Assembly: GCA_037039685.1 (NCBI GenBank) | Contig: JAWNGF010000002.1 | Location: 6,138,001 to 6,202,000 of the forward strand | Length of the DNA: 64,000 nucleotides | Direction of reading: 5' to 3' | Source of the DNA: Ceratobasidium sp. AG-K | Taxonomy: Eukaryota > Basidiomycota > Agaricomycetes > Cantharellales > Ceratobasidiaceae | Shown here: piece by piece, positions 13,301-24,616 of the stretch | How positions within the stretch are numbered: position 1 is the stretch's first letter | Layout of the letters: every line of letters starts with the position of its first letter | Notes under the pieces: model-generated | The model's input: the letters and a program-made list of their open reading frames with translations, nothing else | Told to the model about the DNA's origin: nothing | Database searches by the model: none | Position numbers and translations under genes: made by a program

Positions 13301-13970
13301 TGAGATTGATATAACCGGCGTGGTTGACGGGTGGCCAAGTTGTGGGCTTACATCCTTGGTTATGGCTCTCGTAGTCCTGTCACACTTTTTAGCTCATGTC
13401 CGAAGGCTATCTGACTTTGACCTTGTGGCTATGGTTGCACGACCCTTGCACTGAGGATTCGAGTTCATCCAGCCTACAATTTCCTCGTGTTTGATCTGCT
13501 AATGTATTATTACCCCACAAAAGTATGTTAAAATGTAGTATCAACTATCGCTTCCACTGCCATTTCTGTTTCGGAAGCATCATTGGCGTGATGGGAACTG
13601 TGGATGCTCGACGCAAGTAGTTACGTATCAGTGTGATGGGATGGAGAGATACCTGCTCGCAATATGTGCGACACCATAATGGCGGTCATAAGCTCGCGTT
13701 CTGTGTGCGACTGTCTGGCAAGTCCTCGATATATATGTGAAATGAATTACACTCATCTGCCTAGTAAGGTAAGTATCGACCTTCATCTTGCGATTCAGGG
13801 CTTATTTCCAATATTGCCGGCTCCATGCTTCCGGCACTCGACTCGCACCTTATCTCGTAACTATCGCCGAGCGCTGAGAACCTTGAAGACATGCCACGCA
13901 TTGATGCCTCGCTTATTTGTAAAAATCCTCCGGGGGTCCACGTACTCTGCTTCCCTTACCCCGACACTCG
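10326..13970. other. 3.6-kb spacer between the NACHT-WD40 genes
   Basis: No intact gene seen. It starts with the pyrimidine-rich 3' flank of copy A and contains the second copy of the shared block near 12428-12615. That block includes a perfect RNA polymerase III B-box-like word on the minus strand (GGTTCGAATCC at 12453-12463). The remainder has only short frames with no recognisable domain. Confidence 0.5.
12428..12615. repeat. Diverged block shared with 3888-4075
   Basis: Second copy of the block described at 3888-4075, with the same motifs in the same order about 1.5 kb upstream of copy B. This copy, but not the other, carries a tRNA T-loop-like word on the minus strand with a nearby CGAG/CTCG hairpin. 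No full cloverleaf could be folded. Confidence 0.45.
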
Positions 13971-16900
13971 ATGGCATCCACACCGAAATCACGGCTGGGG
14001 GACTTGTTTCGCAGCTGTTTCCCTCGCGCCAGGACACGCACCACATCTGATCCATCGTCTTTATCCTTGCATGTGAATCATAACGCTCAACCTACCGGCG
14101 GTCCATCCGCCCAAGTTACCCCGACAGCGAGCACCCCACTAGGGCCCATAACGAACACCCTGGCAACAAAAACCGAACCAAGCCTGGCAATAGCCACGCT
14201 GAAGACGGTCCTCGAAGGGCTACGGTCGAGTCTGAATGGGCTCCCGCCGCTACAACTGGCCGTTGGTGGATTGTTGGAGTGTATTGTGCCTGTAGCGGTA
14301 GGATTTCGTGCCTCGAGACTATCCTCACGAATCTGACAGTCGAACAAACCAGGTCGGGGATCAAAGTCACCAAGCATACAACGAATTAGCAGGTGATCTG
14401 ACCAACCTGGCAACTCTGCTTCAAAAGCATGTCGTCGATGCGAAGCCACGTTACGTACCATATTCGATCGCCAACGTTGCGCGGTAGGTGTTTAAACCAC
14501 CTGCATTCGGCTTGAGGTTGACGCTCCGAATAGGTCTATTACTGAACAGACGAGCATCATCCAGGAGCACCAGAATCGGTCAAAGATCGGCCGCCTGGCT
14601 CTGGGACTCGAAGATGAAGAGGTTGTGCTAAAGTGCTATCGTCGGATCGGCGCATTGTTTGAGCAGCTGCAGGTGAGCATTCCGAGTCGACTGCTTCAGC
14701 AAAGGGCCTCACATGATGACAGGCCGACATTTCGTTGAGCATCTGGGACGCTATGCGAGAACAACAGATGGTATGGAACTTGACGTGTTTGCTTTTTTGC
14801 GGAGAATAAGAGCGTATGATGTTTAAAGGACACTCGCCTCAAGGACCTCTCGCCAGTGCACGATGCGTACTACAATGCAGCACTCCCCACCACGGCCATG
14901 AAACGATTAGGATGTACAGAGCACACTCGCGTCGAGATACTCGACACCACTCGCGGATGGAGCCGAGAGAGGGATGGGCCGAAGATCTTCTGGCTGAACG
15001 GCATGGCTGGCACCGGTAAAACCACCATTGCCTACACACTGTGCAAAATACTCCAAAAGGATAACCAGCTTGGAGGTAGCTTCTTCTGCTCTCGCAACTC
15101 GCCCCACTGTCGAGACGTCAACCGGATTGTGCCGACGATCGCATACCAGCTTGGACGATACTCGAACCCGTACCGCCAGGCGCTGTGCAGCGTACTCGAC
15201 GGCGACCCAGACATAGGGAAACGAGACATCGGTACGCAGTTCGAGTACTTGATCTCTAAGCCGTTGGCCGAGGTGGGCAAGGCGATGCCGACGGATGTAG
15301 TCGTAGTGATCGACGCTCTGGACGAGTGTGAGGACGTGGATGGGACCCAAGGCGTGCTGAACTTGCTACTTCGACATGCAGGCAGTCTGCCGATCAAATT
15401 CTTTGTGTCTAGCCGGCCCGAGCCTTCGATCTCCGACAGCATGATGACTAGTAATGGTGAAATGCCCTCGATCCTTCGGTTACACGATATCGAAAGGTCT
15501 CTGGTACAGGCTGACATCCAGCTCTATCTCGCCGAAGCGCTGGGATCCATCCAAATTACCGTTGCGGAGATTAGTCAGCTCGCTGAACAATCGGGCAGCC
15601 TGTTTATATTCGCCGCGACGGCTGTACGATATATCATGTCCAATAAAGGCCTTGTAGATCACAAACAACGGCTACGGGTAGTGCTGAAGCTACGTCCAAG
15701 CTGGGGAAACAAAAGCTATGAAGGCATCGACAAGCTGTATGCTACGATTCTATCAACCGCATTGGATCCAAAAACGTTCGAGGAGGCTGAACTTGAGCAA
15801 AGACAGCAAGTGCTATGGACAGTGGTTTGTGCGAGAGAGCCCTTGACGATCGCAGCGCTCGCCGAAGTTCTTCACACGCTTGAAGTTGAAGCAGTCCAGC
15901 GCGCAATACTTCCCCTACAGTCTGTACTGCATATATCGGAGACTACAAGCATGGTTTCCCCGCTTCACGCATCGTTTCCGGACTTCTTGTCGAGCAAGGA
16001 GCGTGCTGGACCGCATTACTGCGACGCGACGTCGCATGAGTCTTATCTAGCAGAGTGCTGCTTCAAGCTCATGGATCGGTCACTGCGGTTCAATATATGC
16101 GACCTAGAATCGTCATACGAGTTTGACAGCGATATAAAAGACCTACAGGATCGCGTCGCCCAGAATATCTTTACTGGGCTTTTCTACGCGTGCAGATACT
16201 GGAGCGACCATCTGACAAGAAACTCGCCCTCACCTCAGCTACTTTCACTTCTCGAATCGTTTCTGCAGAGTCGTCTACTCTTCTGGATGGAGGTGCTGAA
16301 TCTCAAAAGATTAATCGGCCACGGCGAGAACGTACTGAGCCAGGTGCTGGCCTGGGTTCCTGTGAGTATCTACATATATTCACACTATTTTCCGCCAATA
16401 ATTTCGAGTAGACACAGGATGAAAACATTAGACTCAGAGATTTTGCCTATGACGCACGCAACTTCCTCACTGCCTTTGCCGGCAATCCCACCTCGCTCTC
16501 CACTCCACATATCTACCTGTCTGCACTACCATTCGCGTCCAAGCAAAGCCTAGTTCATGCAACCTACCAGCCCCAGACACATGGACTGATACAAGTGAAA
16601 GGTGCAGTGATGGACACGGGAAGGAAGTCGGCACTCGCAACCTGGGAAGTTCCGAGTAGCGTGAATAGCCTAGCCCTATCCAATGACGGCAGGCACGTCG
16701 CCTCTGGCTTTACCAACAGCGAAGTGAGCGTCTGGGACATATCTAGCGGCACTTGCATCCTAGGACCACTAGCGGGCCATGAACACCCAATTTGGTCAGT
16801 CGCATATTCTTGGGACAACTCCCGTATCGCTTCCGGTTCTTTGGACAATACTATCTGTATCTGGGATGCACACAAAGGCAGCTTGAGCGCTGGCCCTCTT

Positions 16901-18655
16901 CGCGGTCATACCGAAACAGTCCTCTCCGTCGCATTCTCACCTGATGGAGCTTGCCTGGCTTCGGGCTCACATGACCAGACTGTTCGGATCTGGGACGCAT
17001 GGTCGGGTACTCCAATTGGCTTGCCTGTCAATGCGAACCAGGGTGCTGTGTTTTCCATTGCGTTTTCACCAGACGGAGAGCGCCTTGCCGCAGGGTCGGA
17101 TGACTCCACAATCCGGGTCTGGGACTGGAAGAAAAGCACGATGGCACAGGGGCAGTTTGAAGGGCATACGGGTGCCGTGCATGCCATCGCATATTCTAGC
17201 GATGGCCTTCGTCTGGTGTCCGGTTCACGAGATAGGACGATTCGAGTATGGAACTCGTCGAGTGGCACATTGCTGGCCGGTCCGTTCGAGGGCCATACCG
17301 GTACCGTCTCGTGCGTTTCATTCTCACCCGATGGCGCTCGAGTCGTATCCGGTTCGTATGATTCTACAATTCTCGTATGGGACGCTGTGAGCGGCAGGTT
17401 GGTGGCTGAGTTCCTTGTGGAACAGTGCAGTAATATCAACTCGGTACTATTCACTGCGGACGGCACCCGCATCGTGTCCGGCTCAAGCGACGGCACGATC
17501 CGCGTATGGGATCTGCGCCACGGGGCGACAAGTGCTATCGAACCGTCAGGGCAAACCGGCCTCATCCACTCTGTTGCATTGTCAACCGACGGCACACGCG
17601 TTGCATCCGGCTCACATGATTGCACGATCTGCGTCTGGGACACGCAGAACAGCGCACTCGTCGCCGGTCCGTTTGAGGGCCACACTAGTTTCATCACCTC
17701 GGTGGCATTCTCGCCTGACGGAGCACGCATTGCGTCTGGATCTCATGATTACACCCTGCGGACTTGGGACGCGTCCACTGGCGCTTTACTTCTCGGTCCG
17801 CTTGAGGGTCACACCTTTGGGGTCCAGTCTGTTGCCTTTTCCCCCGATGGTAGCCAGATTGCATCTGGTTCCGGTGATTGTACTGTCAGGTTCTGGAACT
17901 CGCACACCGGGGAATCAGTTGTTGAGCCATTCAAAGGCCACACAGAGGGAGTCACGTCGATCGCATTCTCACCCGACGGCACCTGCACTGTCTCCGGCTC
18001 GTTCGATCACACCATCCGAATGTGGGACGTCAAGGATGGCACAACACTCTGGACTTCAAATGCTCACACCAAGGATGTGTACTGCGTGGCGTTTTCCCCT
18101 GATGGAACGCGTGTAGTGTCTAGTTCGAATGACTGCACTATACTAGTGCTGAACGGACGTGATGGTGCGGTGCTACATGGTCCGTTCACAGGTCATACCA
18201 GCTCTGTCCGGTCAGTTACATTCTCGCCCGACGGAACACGTATTGTATCTGGCTCTTATGATGAAACAGTGCGCGTGTGGGACGTGGAGAGCGGCACGAC
18301 GGTGGCCGGTCCACTCAAGGGTCACACTGGTGTGGTTAGCTCTATCGCATTCTCTCCTGACGGTGCACGCGTCATTTCAGCCGGCGCAACGGTGTGGGTC
18401 TGGGATCTAGCGGCTGTCGCTCAAGCAAGCCCATCTGATGACTGGTCCATCGACGAGAATGGATGGCTGACCAACTCTCAGTCACAACGGTTGTTCTGGG
18501 TACCCCCCGACCTGCGCGCTAGGTTCGGGCTCCTTACCGCCTCCAACCCCATCGTGATCAACGCTGACTGTACGACCCGTATCACCCAGTCTACGCTAAT
18601 GGGCGATCGGTGGCGTGATTGCTGGGGCGTGTCGTTGGAGTCAGATTTGTCCTAG
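13971..18655 (+). CDS. NACHT-WD40 STAND receptor, copy B
   Basis: Six exons: 13971-14297, 14353-14483, 14534-14672, 14723-14770, 14829-16361 and 16412-18655, giving 1473 residues. The NACHT exon (1533 nt) and the WD exon (2244 nt) have exactly the same lengths as in copy A. The N-terminal helical domain spans about residues 1-215. Walker A is GMAGTGKTT (about 273-281) and Walker B is VVVVIDALDE. There are fourteen WD repeats, and repeat n of copy B resembles repeat n of copy A, which points to whole-gene duplication rather than reshuffling of WD units. Some blades are eroded: repeat 7 starts VEQCSN instead of the usual EGHT, and repeat 12 has LN in place of WD. The likely role is intracellular sensing with NTP-dependent oligomerisation. 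An upstream ATG at 13891 is in another frame and was not used. Confidence 0.88.
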
Positions 18656-19955
18656 CCAGCTCACTTCTCGTTATTTGTTTTATCTTCGCTCGTAAATTTT
18701 TACTCTCCTCCTATCTCTCATGTCCTTGTTGCAATATCACGATCTGTATCCTCCGCGGTTTGTTTGATCAGCGCATATTTCAGGGGTTCGATATATCTAT
18801 CTGCCTTGGAATCAATCGATTACACACTCACTTCAAAGAGGGGGGAAATTATCAAAATCCCGTGCAATGAATGCACGACAGCGAAGCATTAACTATCATA
18901 TCCGGAACCAGTGTTTGGCCAACGCATATACTTACCAATATATATGCGCAATTCTCCACCTACACAACCAGGTATCTAGAGAACGGTCGAAGCACTCAAC
19001 AGTTCCCGGATATATAAAGTTATTGGCCTACTCACTTGACTCCTGGGAGGTGCTGCATCCTTTTCATGCGGGGGCAAGCAATCTCTGGTAAAGCTCATAT
19101 TCCCTTAGAACAAAGTGGATATCATCCTCAATCTCGACTCCCCCAGATAGTGGAATATCCGTACAACGTGAACCCACTGCCCCATATAAGATATTAGCAG
19201 CTCGCGTTAGTTCCTCGCTATCATGTCTCCCGGGAGCTCAATTCTGAGTGCAACGGTCTACCCCTCCAGTATGTCTGGGCGTAGATTGGTGGGACAAGGA
19301 GTCCAGGCGGGAAGACTTGGATAGTCGGAGTCGGTGTCAGCCACCTTGTGGTTTCCATTCCACTATTCGGGCTCGGTGGCGCTAAGCGCTACCTCAGTGA
19401 CCTCTGGAATGATCTTCGAAATGTCTAAAACCAGAGCACAAATCTACACCCGGATATCATAGGTTGGGGTGTAAGTTTCGAGTTGAAGCTGATCTAGAGT
19501 CATGAACATACTCTGAAGCTATTAGTGAGGGATGGGCGTTTCCAGGTATATGCGCACTACCCTATGAGCATAGGCACCAAGCTACTTCTGGATCAACCAA
19601 CGCGAGTTTCCAAAACATAAATTTGGCCATACCCCAGCATTCAAAACCTGTTCCGGCTCCATTAAATCGCTCGGGTCACTTGGTCGCTGTTCCTGGTAAA
19701 GTTGTCGACGATTTACTGTCCGTCTTCGACGGCCGTGCTTTCAGCCATTGTGTATTAGTACACGCTTTATAGAGTATACAGGACGAGTTAACAACGTAAT
19801 ATCGCAGCGATTTTAGGTAATCAACAAAACCACGGAGTATATGTGTACGGACACTTCAGGCACACGCCAGAAAGCAATTACCCAGATGCAATCGCGCAAA
19901 CACAAAACACTATACTAGCTTAAAAACGCATCTTGGGTATTGGCGCCAACGAAGT
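18656..19955. other. Intergenic, no gene recognised
   Basis: 3' flank of copy B (pyrimidine-rich, then AT-rich), followed by about 1 kb without a convincing open frame, RNA gene or repeat. Confidence 0.5.
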
Positions 19956-21736
19956 TCACGAACTGAAACCACGTATGATTATCAATAGGCATCATGATTA
20001 TTCTCGAGTACTCGAGTGACATACCTTGTCAGTGAAATAAGTCTAAATTCGTGTCCTCCACCTGGCTCTGCTATCTCCTCCAAGACCTTGCAAGTTACTT
20101 CGTGTGGCCCAGCCGGAACGCCATCTGCAACATCAGCATCCCTGGATACAGCATCAGTATCAACCATGACAACTCCACTCGTCGACATACCTAGCAATGT
20201 TTCTACAGCGTAACAGGTGAGTAACATGATGTAACCTGGCTAACCTTAGTACTCACAACCTATCCTCATCCCACCACCCATCAATCCTTGTAGCCGCAGC
20301 CTCGTTATCATCCACCCAGCACTTTACACTCCCCAACCCAAATGTCTTACTCTTCAAGTAAGTAACCTTGATTGAGCCCATTGGACCGACCGTGATCGAA
20401 AACGTCGCATAGGCACCAGGCTCCTTGGCAACCACGTATGCCTTGTCCTTCCATGCCCAGTCGAACCAGCCTTGCTGGCTGATGGGCTCCAGGCGGTGTT
20501 TTTTTTTGCTCCGGGCAGACAGACAGGTAGTTTTTAGCGGGGGTACCCGTTCGTTGTGGACGTACTTCTGGAACATCCGTAACTGAATAGGTGTAGGCAT
20601 TTTAGTAAGCGAGTAGGGGATTTTGTGAAACCCACCCTTGGAAACTCTCCCATTTCTTCTGGGCCTGGAACTGTGTTTCCTGGGTACTGGAAATCGAGGA
20701 GCGATGGGTTGGTTTTGATTTTATCTTGGGTACAGATTTGACGCTACATATATGCAATAAGCAGGTCGGCCAACATCTTGTGTCCCACCTTGCCGATCTA
20801 GACATCACGGATTAGTACTCAGATGCCCAGTAGAATGACTCAGACGCGTACATGTCGGAGGTCGGTGTCACTATCAGGTGTCGCTACGTGGAATATCTCT
20901 CGCTCTAGCTGAGGATTCTCGAGGACGTGATAGAGCGCCACGTTACGAAGGCTAACTGTTGGCAGGTCGTAATACTCTGCTACACCTAATGCAAAGATAT
21001 AAGGATAATCTACAAATTGTCTCACCTAGGCTTACCCATATGTAAGTCACTACCTGTTGAGATTTCATCAAAGAAAAGCGCCATGACATGGGCGTTGACG
21101 ACAGCCGGCTTATGAGGCAATTCGAGCAGCAAGCGAACTAGGCGTTCGTAGGTTCAAGCAAAGTACTCGTCTCTGCGTGTCAAGCTCGTTAGCGATCGCA
21201 GTGCGTGGAAGATGAGATGCACCTTGTATCATTGATCGCCATTTCGATGATTACTAATTCAACGTCTTCGTCTAAAATAAACAATAAGCAAGTCGTCACA
21301 TTGGTTGAAGGACATTCGTACCGATGTACTCTAGAGCACACAAAGATAAATAGTCAGTTGTAATAGCGGGCACTGCGCCGTTGACGAAAACATGCCCTTC
21401 GTGCCTGGGCATGGAGTAAGATTCAAGGTACCTTCGACGCATCTAGTAGACTCACGGAAAAGTTGTTCTCCACCACTCAAAAAATATAGTTGTCCAGGAA
21501 TTCAGATGATCGACGCCATGTCCGGCGGAAACTGGCAAAGTTTGTTTCAACTATCAGGCGACGAGTCAAACATCATCATGCGTACCTGAACCTTTTAAAA
21601 TTCCGATATTGATGGGTTGGCCATCAGCAGCCTTTTGGAGAACTCGGCGTAGTCTTGTGTTAGGACCTTCATACGCGCGTGATCGCTCCAAGTTGTGTTG
21701 ACTAGAAGGCGTGCACCGAACGATTCTTGCCTCATG
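19956..21736 (-). pseudogene. Cap64-like SGNH-type gene with two nonsense codons
   Basis: Eleven exons can be traced on the minus strand: 21736-21586, 21531-21456, 21404-21322, 21271-21223, 21172-21036, 20985-20852, 20797-20636, 20582-20257, 20202-20191, 20141-20025 and 19962-19956. All introns are GT-AG and the exon sum is 1254 nt, so the frame closes exactly. Recognisable family blocks are YEGPNTRLRRVLQKA, VSAGHGV, the acidic-hydrophobic VELVIIEMAIND, ELPHKPAVVN, the DLRH catalytic-type block and the C-terminal PGGGHEFRLISL. From memory these belong to basidiomycete Cap64-like, SGNH-hydrolase-like proteins tied to polysaccharide modification. The frame is interrupted by TGA (21154-21156, between FA and TYERLVR) and TAG (20744-20746, between AYM and RQIC). 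The intact splice sites suggest recent loss. The 5' exon with a start and any membrane anchor was not found. Confidence 0.72.
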
Positions 21737-22204
21737 CTGTAAGTCCCCCTCTCCTCAAGAACTCAATGAGGAGAATTAGAGTGTATGCGAGCTGCCTAAG
21801 ACAGTCAACCTCGGCTCAACTCAGTCATTTATTTCAAATACCGACTTGGGACGCGGGATAACCAAACGTGAGAGGATCGTGATCGTTAAGTAACGAGAAA
21901 TCATATTGATGGTACGCCAAGTTAAAAGAGACCACTCAACCCAATCAAGCACTATTTCGGCCTATTTCCCTCACGTTGAACTCTGAGCGGGGTTGAATGT
22001 TGGTCAAACAGGGGTAGCCCACGTATGCAATCAAAAAACTCAATCGTGTCATGGCCAAGGTAGCATTATTTAAGCCAATCTGTCGGTTTGCCTCATTCAT
22101 GATTTGTATGTCTATTTTATGTATTTATACGTAGATTTATCGAACGACTTGCATGCGCGATGACAAAGGAGGGTTACGTCAATCACACTGCTCCAGCCTA
22201 AGGA
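21737..22204. other. Spacer between SGNH pseudogene and Skp1
   Basis: AT-rich sequence with no convincing gene. It probably holds the lost 5' end of the SGNH pseudogene and the 3' flank of the Skp1 gene, both transcribed leftward. Confidence 0.45.
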
Positions 22205-22983
22205 TCAGCGATTCTCCGCCCACTCCTTCGGAAGAAGGAGAAAATTTAACATTCCGAAATGGGTAAATATCACTAGATACTCACATTCTCTTTTTTTATC
22301 TGCGCCTATGAACAAAAACGGAAGCTTCAGTTGAGTTACAGCACTTATGAAAGTAACTCGCCTCTTCCTCGGGTGTAAAGTCATTCACTATATTGAACAT
22401 CTGCCTGATCTGGTCTGGAGTCTTGCCTTTGATCCTGTTGGCAACTTCGCGACACCCTAGGTCACTAGAGTTTGAATACCAATAATTCAATTAATCAATG
22501 ACAGAGCGTGTCCAGGGGAGCTACTAACCAGAGAGGCTTGATATCCAAATAATTTGCAGCTAATATGATCTCGAATAACAGCTCCGGGTCGACGCTGATG
22601 AAACGCTGGTCCCATTCATCCGGCTCTAGAGAACGTCTGCGCCTAGGATCATCACTTTCTTCGTCCAAAATTGGAAGAGGTTCGGTGCGGTGGTGCTCGC
22701 AGTACTCGAGGACCTCGAAAATATACAATCTGAATTAACGAGTTTTCGGGCGGTAAAATATCGGGGCATACATACCTTTTTTAGAACAGACGAGCTCACG
22801 TTTGGAAAGGGGATTGGTTCATTCGGTACTGGAGAGGCGTATTGATGAGATTCCAGGGATAAACAGCCATCGATCAAATCAGCCGCACATACCATCCAGT
22901 GAAGAGATGATCCCGATACGCATGCATATATCCCAGTCGACAGTAAACACCTCGTTATCATTAGCAACGAGCTGTGATGACAT
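22205..22983 (-). CDS. Skp1-like SCF ubiquitin ligase adaptor
   Basis: Six exons on the minus strand: 22983-22893, 22828-22776, 22713-22529, 22464-22362, 22305-22285 and 22225-22205, encoding 157 residues, the usual Skp1 length. Skp1 links F-box proteins to cullin-1 in SCF ligases. Diagnostic blocks are NEVFTVD at the N-terminus, the BTB/POZ core [17 protein letters not shown], and the F-box-binding tail [20 protein letters not shown] ending EWAENR. It is divergent: the usual FTVDRDIA is FTVDWDIC, and the acidic loop before PIPFPNV is very short. The fourth intron (22306-22361) appears to be GC-AG (GCGAGT), placed so that EEEAQIKKEN is restored. A faster-evolving paralogue rather than the main housekeeping copy is plausible. 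Confidence 0.85.
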
Positions 22984-23374
22984 TTTGTGACCGATGGGAT
23001 GTTTGGGGAGTCGATTCTCGAGGGAAGCTTAAATACAAGCGGCGGGATACTGCGGTGCTGATTGGAGGAAATGGCTGAGTGAATCTTTTATAGCTGAATG
23101 ACTTTCTTAGCGTTGAGTGCCTGCCCATCCATCATTTCCGGATTGGGAGGGCGTAACGTCAGGGGGCTGCTGCGGTGTTCAGTCGGACAAGCGCTCAGAC
23201 GCATGGCGCAGGCTCCTGTCCGTTGGCTTTGTTTGCGCAAACACCCTAATTTATCAACGCGGGGTCTATTGACATTGGCTGCTTCATGAATTCAAATTTG
23301 GAAGATTAAACAACGCTGGCATCATTAGGCAGTGACTTATTCAGAACGATGAGGCGGGTACATAAGAAGAAAAA
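22984..23374. other. Spacer between the two Skp1-like genes
   Basis: Upstream region of the Skp1-like gene and 3' flank of its truncated paralogue. No other feature seen. Confidence 0.45.
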
Positions 23375-23897
23375 CTAGTCGCGCCGAGCACTTGCTAGAC
23401 GAAAGGTTGCAAGGTTACTACATCGAAGGAATGAGTAATAGATCGCTGATAGAGTGATTCCGAGAGCTTACAGGAGCGGCTGGATTCCTAATTCATTGGA
23501 GGCTTGGATCATAAGGAGCAAAGCCTCTACTGCGATTTGGTTAATAAACGCGTAATCCCATTCATTCGGGTAGTACGTGTTAGAAGTCTCGGAACGATGA
23601 CGATCGCAGTATGTGGTGACCTTGAACAAGGGCGATAACTAGAGTCAGCTAATTATCGACATTATGACTTGGAATGAGAAATACCCTGGTCATAGTAGTC
23701 GAGCTCACGTCTTTCAAAATAATCGGATTCTCGGGTTGCAGATGCGCGCCTGCAACTCAACATGAGCAAGGTAGCTGGGTGCATTGCACGAGGGGAGCGG
23801 ACATGCCTTGTGGGAGAGCAAAGAATTGTTTATACACACTCGGGTCAACCGTGACGACTTGACCATCGTTCGTAGTGAGCTGCACGGATTCAGACAT
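23375..23897 (-). pseudogene. Truncated Skp1-like paralogue
   Basis: Exons on the minus strand: 23897-23807, 23749-23685, 23620-23472 and probably 23417-23375, about 115 residues. The intron positions and phases mirror the neighbouring Skp1 gene, and exon 1 has the same 91-nt length. The N-terminus (MSESVQLTTNDGQVVTVD) and BTB-type core (VTTYCDRHRSE, NEWDYAFINQ, MIQASNELGIQPL) are recognisable but highly diverged. The last exon ends at a TAG after NLATFRLASARRD, so the F-box-binding segment (GKTPEEIRxxFNIxNDF in Skp1) is absent. The first intron again seems to use GC-AG. It may be a dying duplicate, or a short BTB-only protein that could compete with Skp1; I favour the former. Confidence 0.6.
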
Positions 23898-24616
23898 GTA
23901 TAGTTAACTAGTAGTGGGTGGGGTTTTAGCAGAGCGCTGTTTGGGTTGTCGTTTTATACACAGCGCTCACGCACGGGAACCCCCCAGTTTGTATTGCTTA
24001 GATCTCGAATCAGCTACTTGCATAGCTGTGGCGTAGCCTGGCACTCAGGGGACTCGCCGTGCTTGTCGATGCACCGAATTCATACCATTGGCGTTGCCTA
24101 CTCTATGAAAGAAGGGAGTGGTATTAGCCACGCCAATCCCTTAACAAGGCAGCTGCCGTTTCTCGACTTTCCTAGGCGGAATCACATAAGGTTCTAGAAT
24201 GAACGACCTACATAAATTGTATTGGGTTTTAGCGCTCGAGAGGGGTCAATGATATATGATGTTTGCCCACCCGCACGTGATGTGCGCTTACGAGTGGCTT
24301 GCGCCTATACTGCACTTGCCAGCCCGCCACTGCGGCAAAAAAATCCCATCTTTTGCATTATCGGCAAAGAGCGCTGTAACTAAGAACATAGGATTACCAT
24401 TCAAAGCGGGCTTGATGCTGATTTGATGACCGGCAACTTCGGCCAAACCCACGCGGCGAATAGGTGCCAAGAGGATATCCACGATGACTAAATTTACTTC
24501 GCCAAGGCAAGCGCCGTCAAATCCCATGGAAATAAAGCATCATGGGAATGCTGATACCTTGTCTATCTCCCCTCCCACTTGTTCCTCGTCCTCGAGTCCG
24601 GTTTATCGACACAATA
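23898..24616. other. Divergent intergenic region
   Basis: Lies between the leftward Skp1 paralogue and the rightward chitin deacetylase, so it should contain both promoters. One 79-codon minus-strand frame (24527-24288) starts with ATG but resembles nothing I recognise. Confidence 0.45.

Noticed and set aside
16906..17730. A 274-codon open frame on the minus strand inside copy B's WD region
   Set aside because: It is antisense to regularly spaced WD repeats, whose codon pattern keeps the opposite strand open. The translation has the same repetitive antisense composition in copy A and no domain.
24288..24527. 79-codon ATG frame on the minus strand upstream of the chitin deacetylase
   Set aside because: No recognisable domain, no exon partner and no paralogue in the window. 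It lies in a promoter region, so chance is the simpler explanation.
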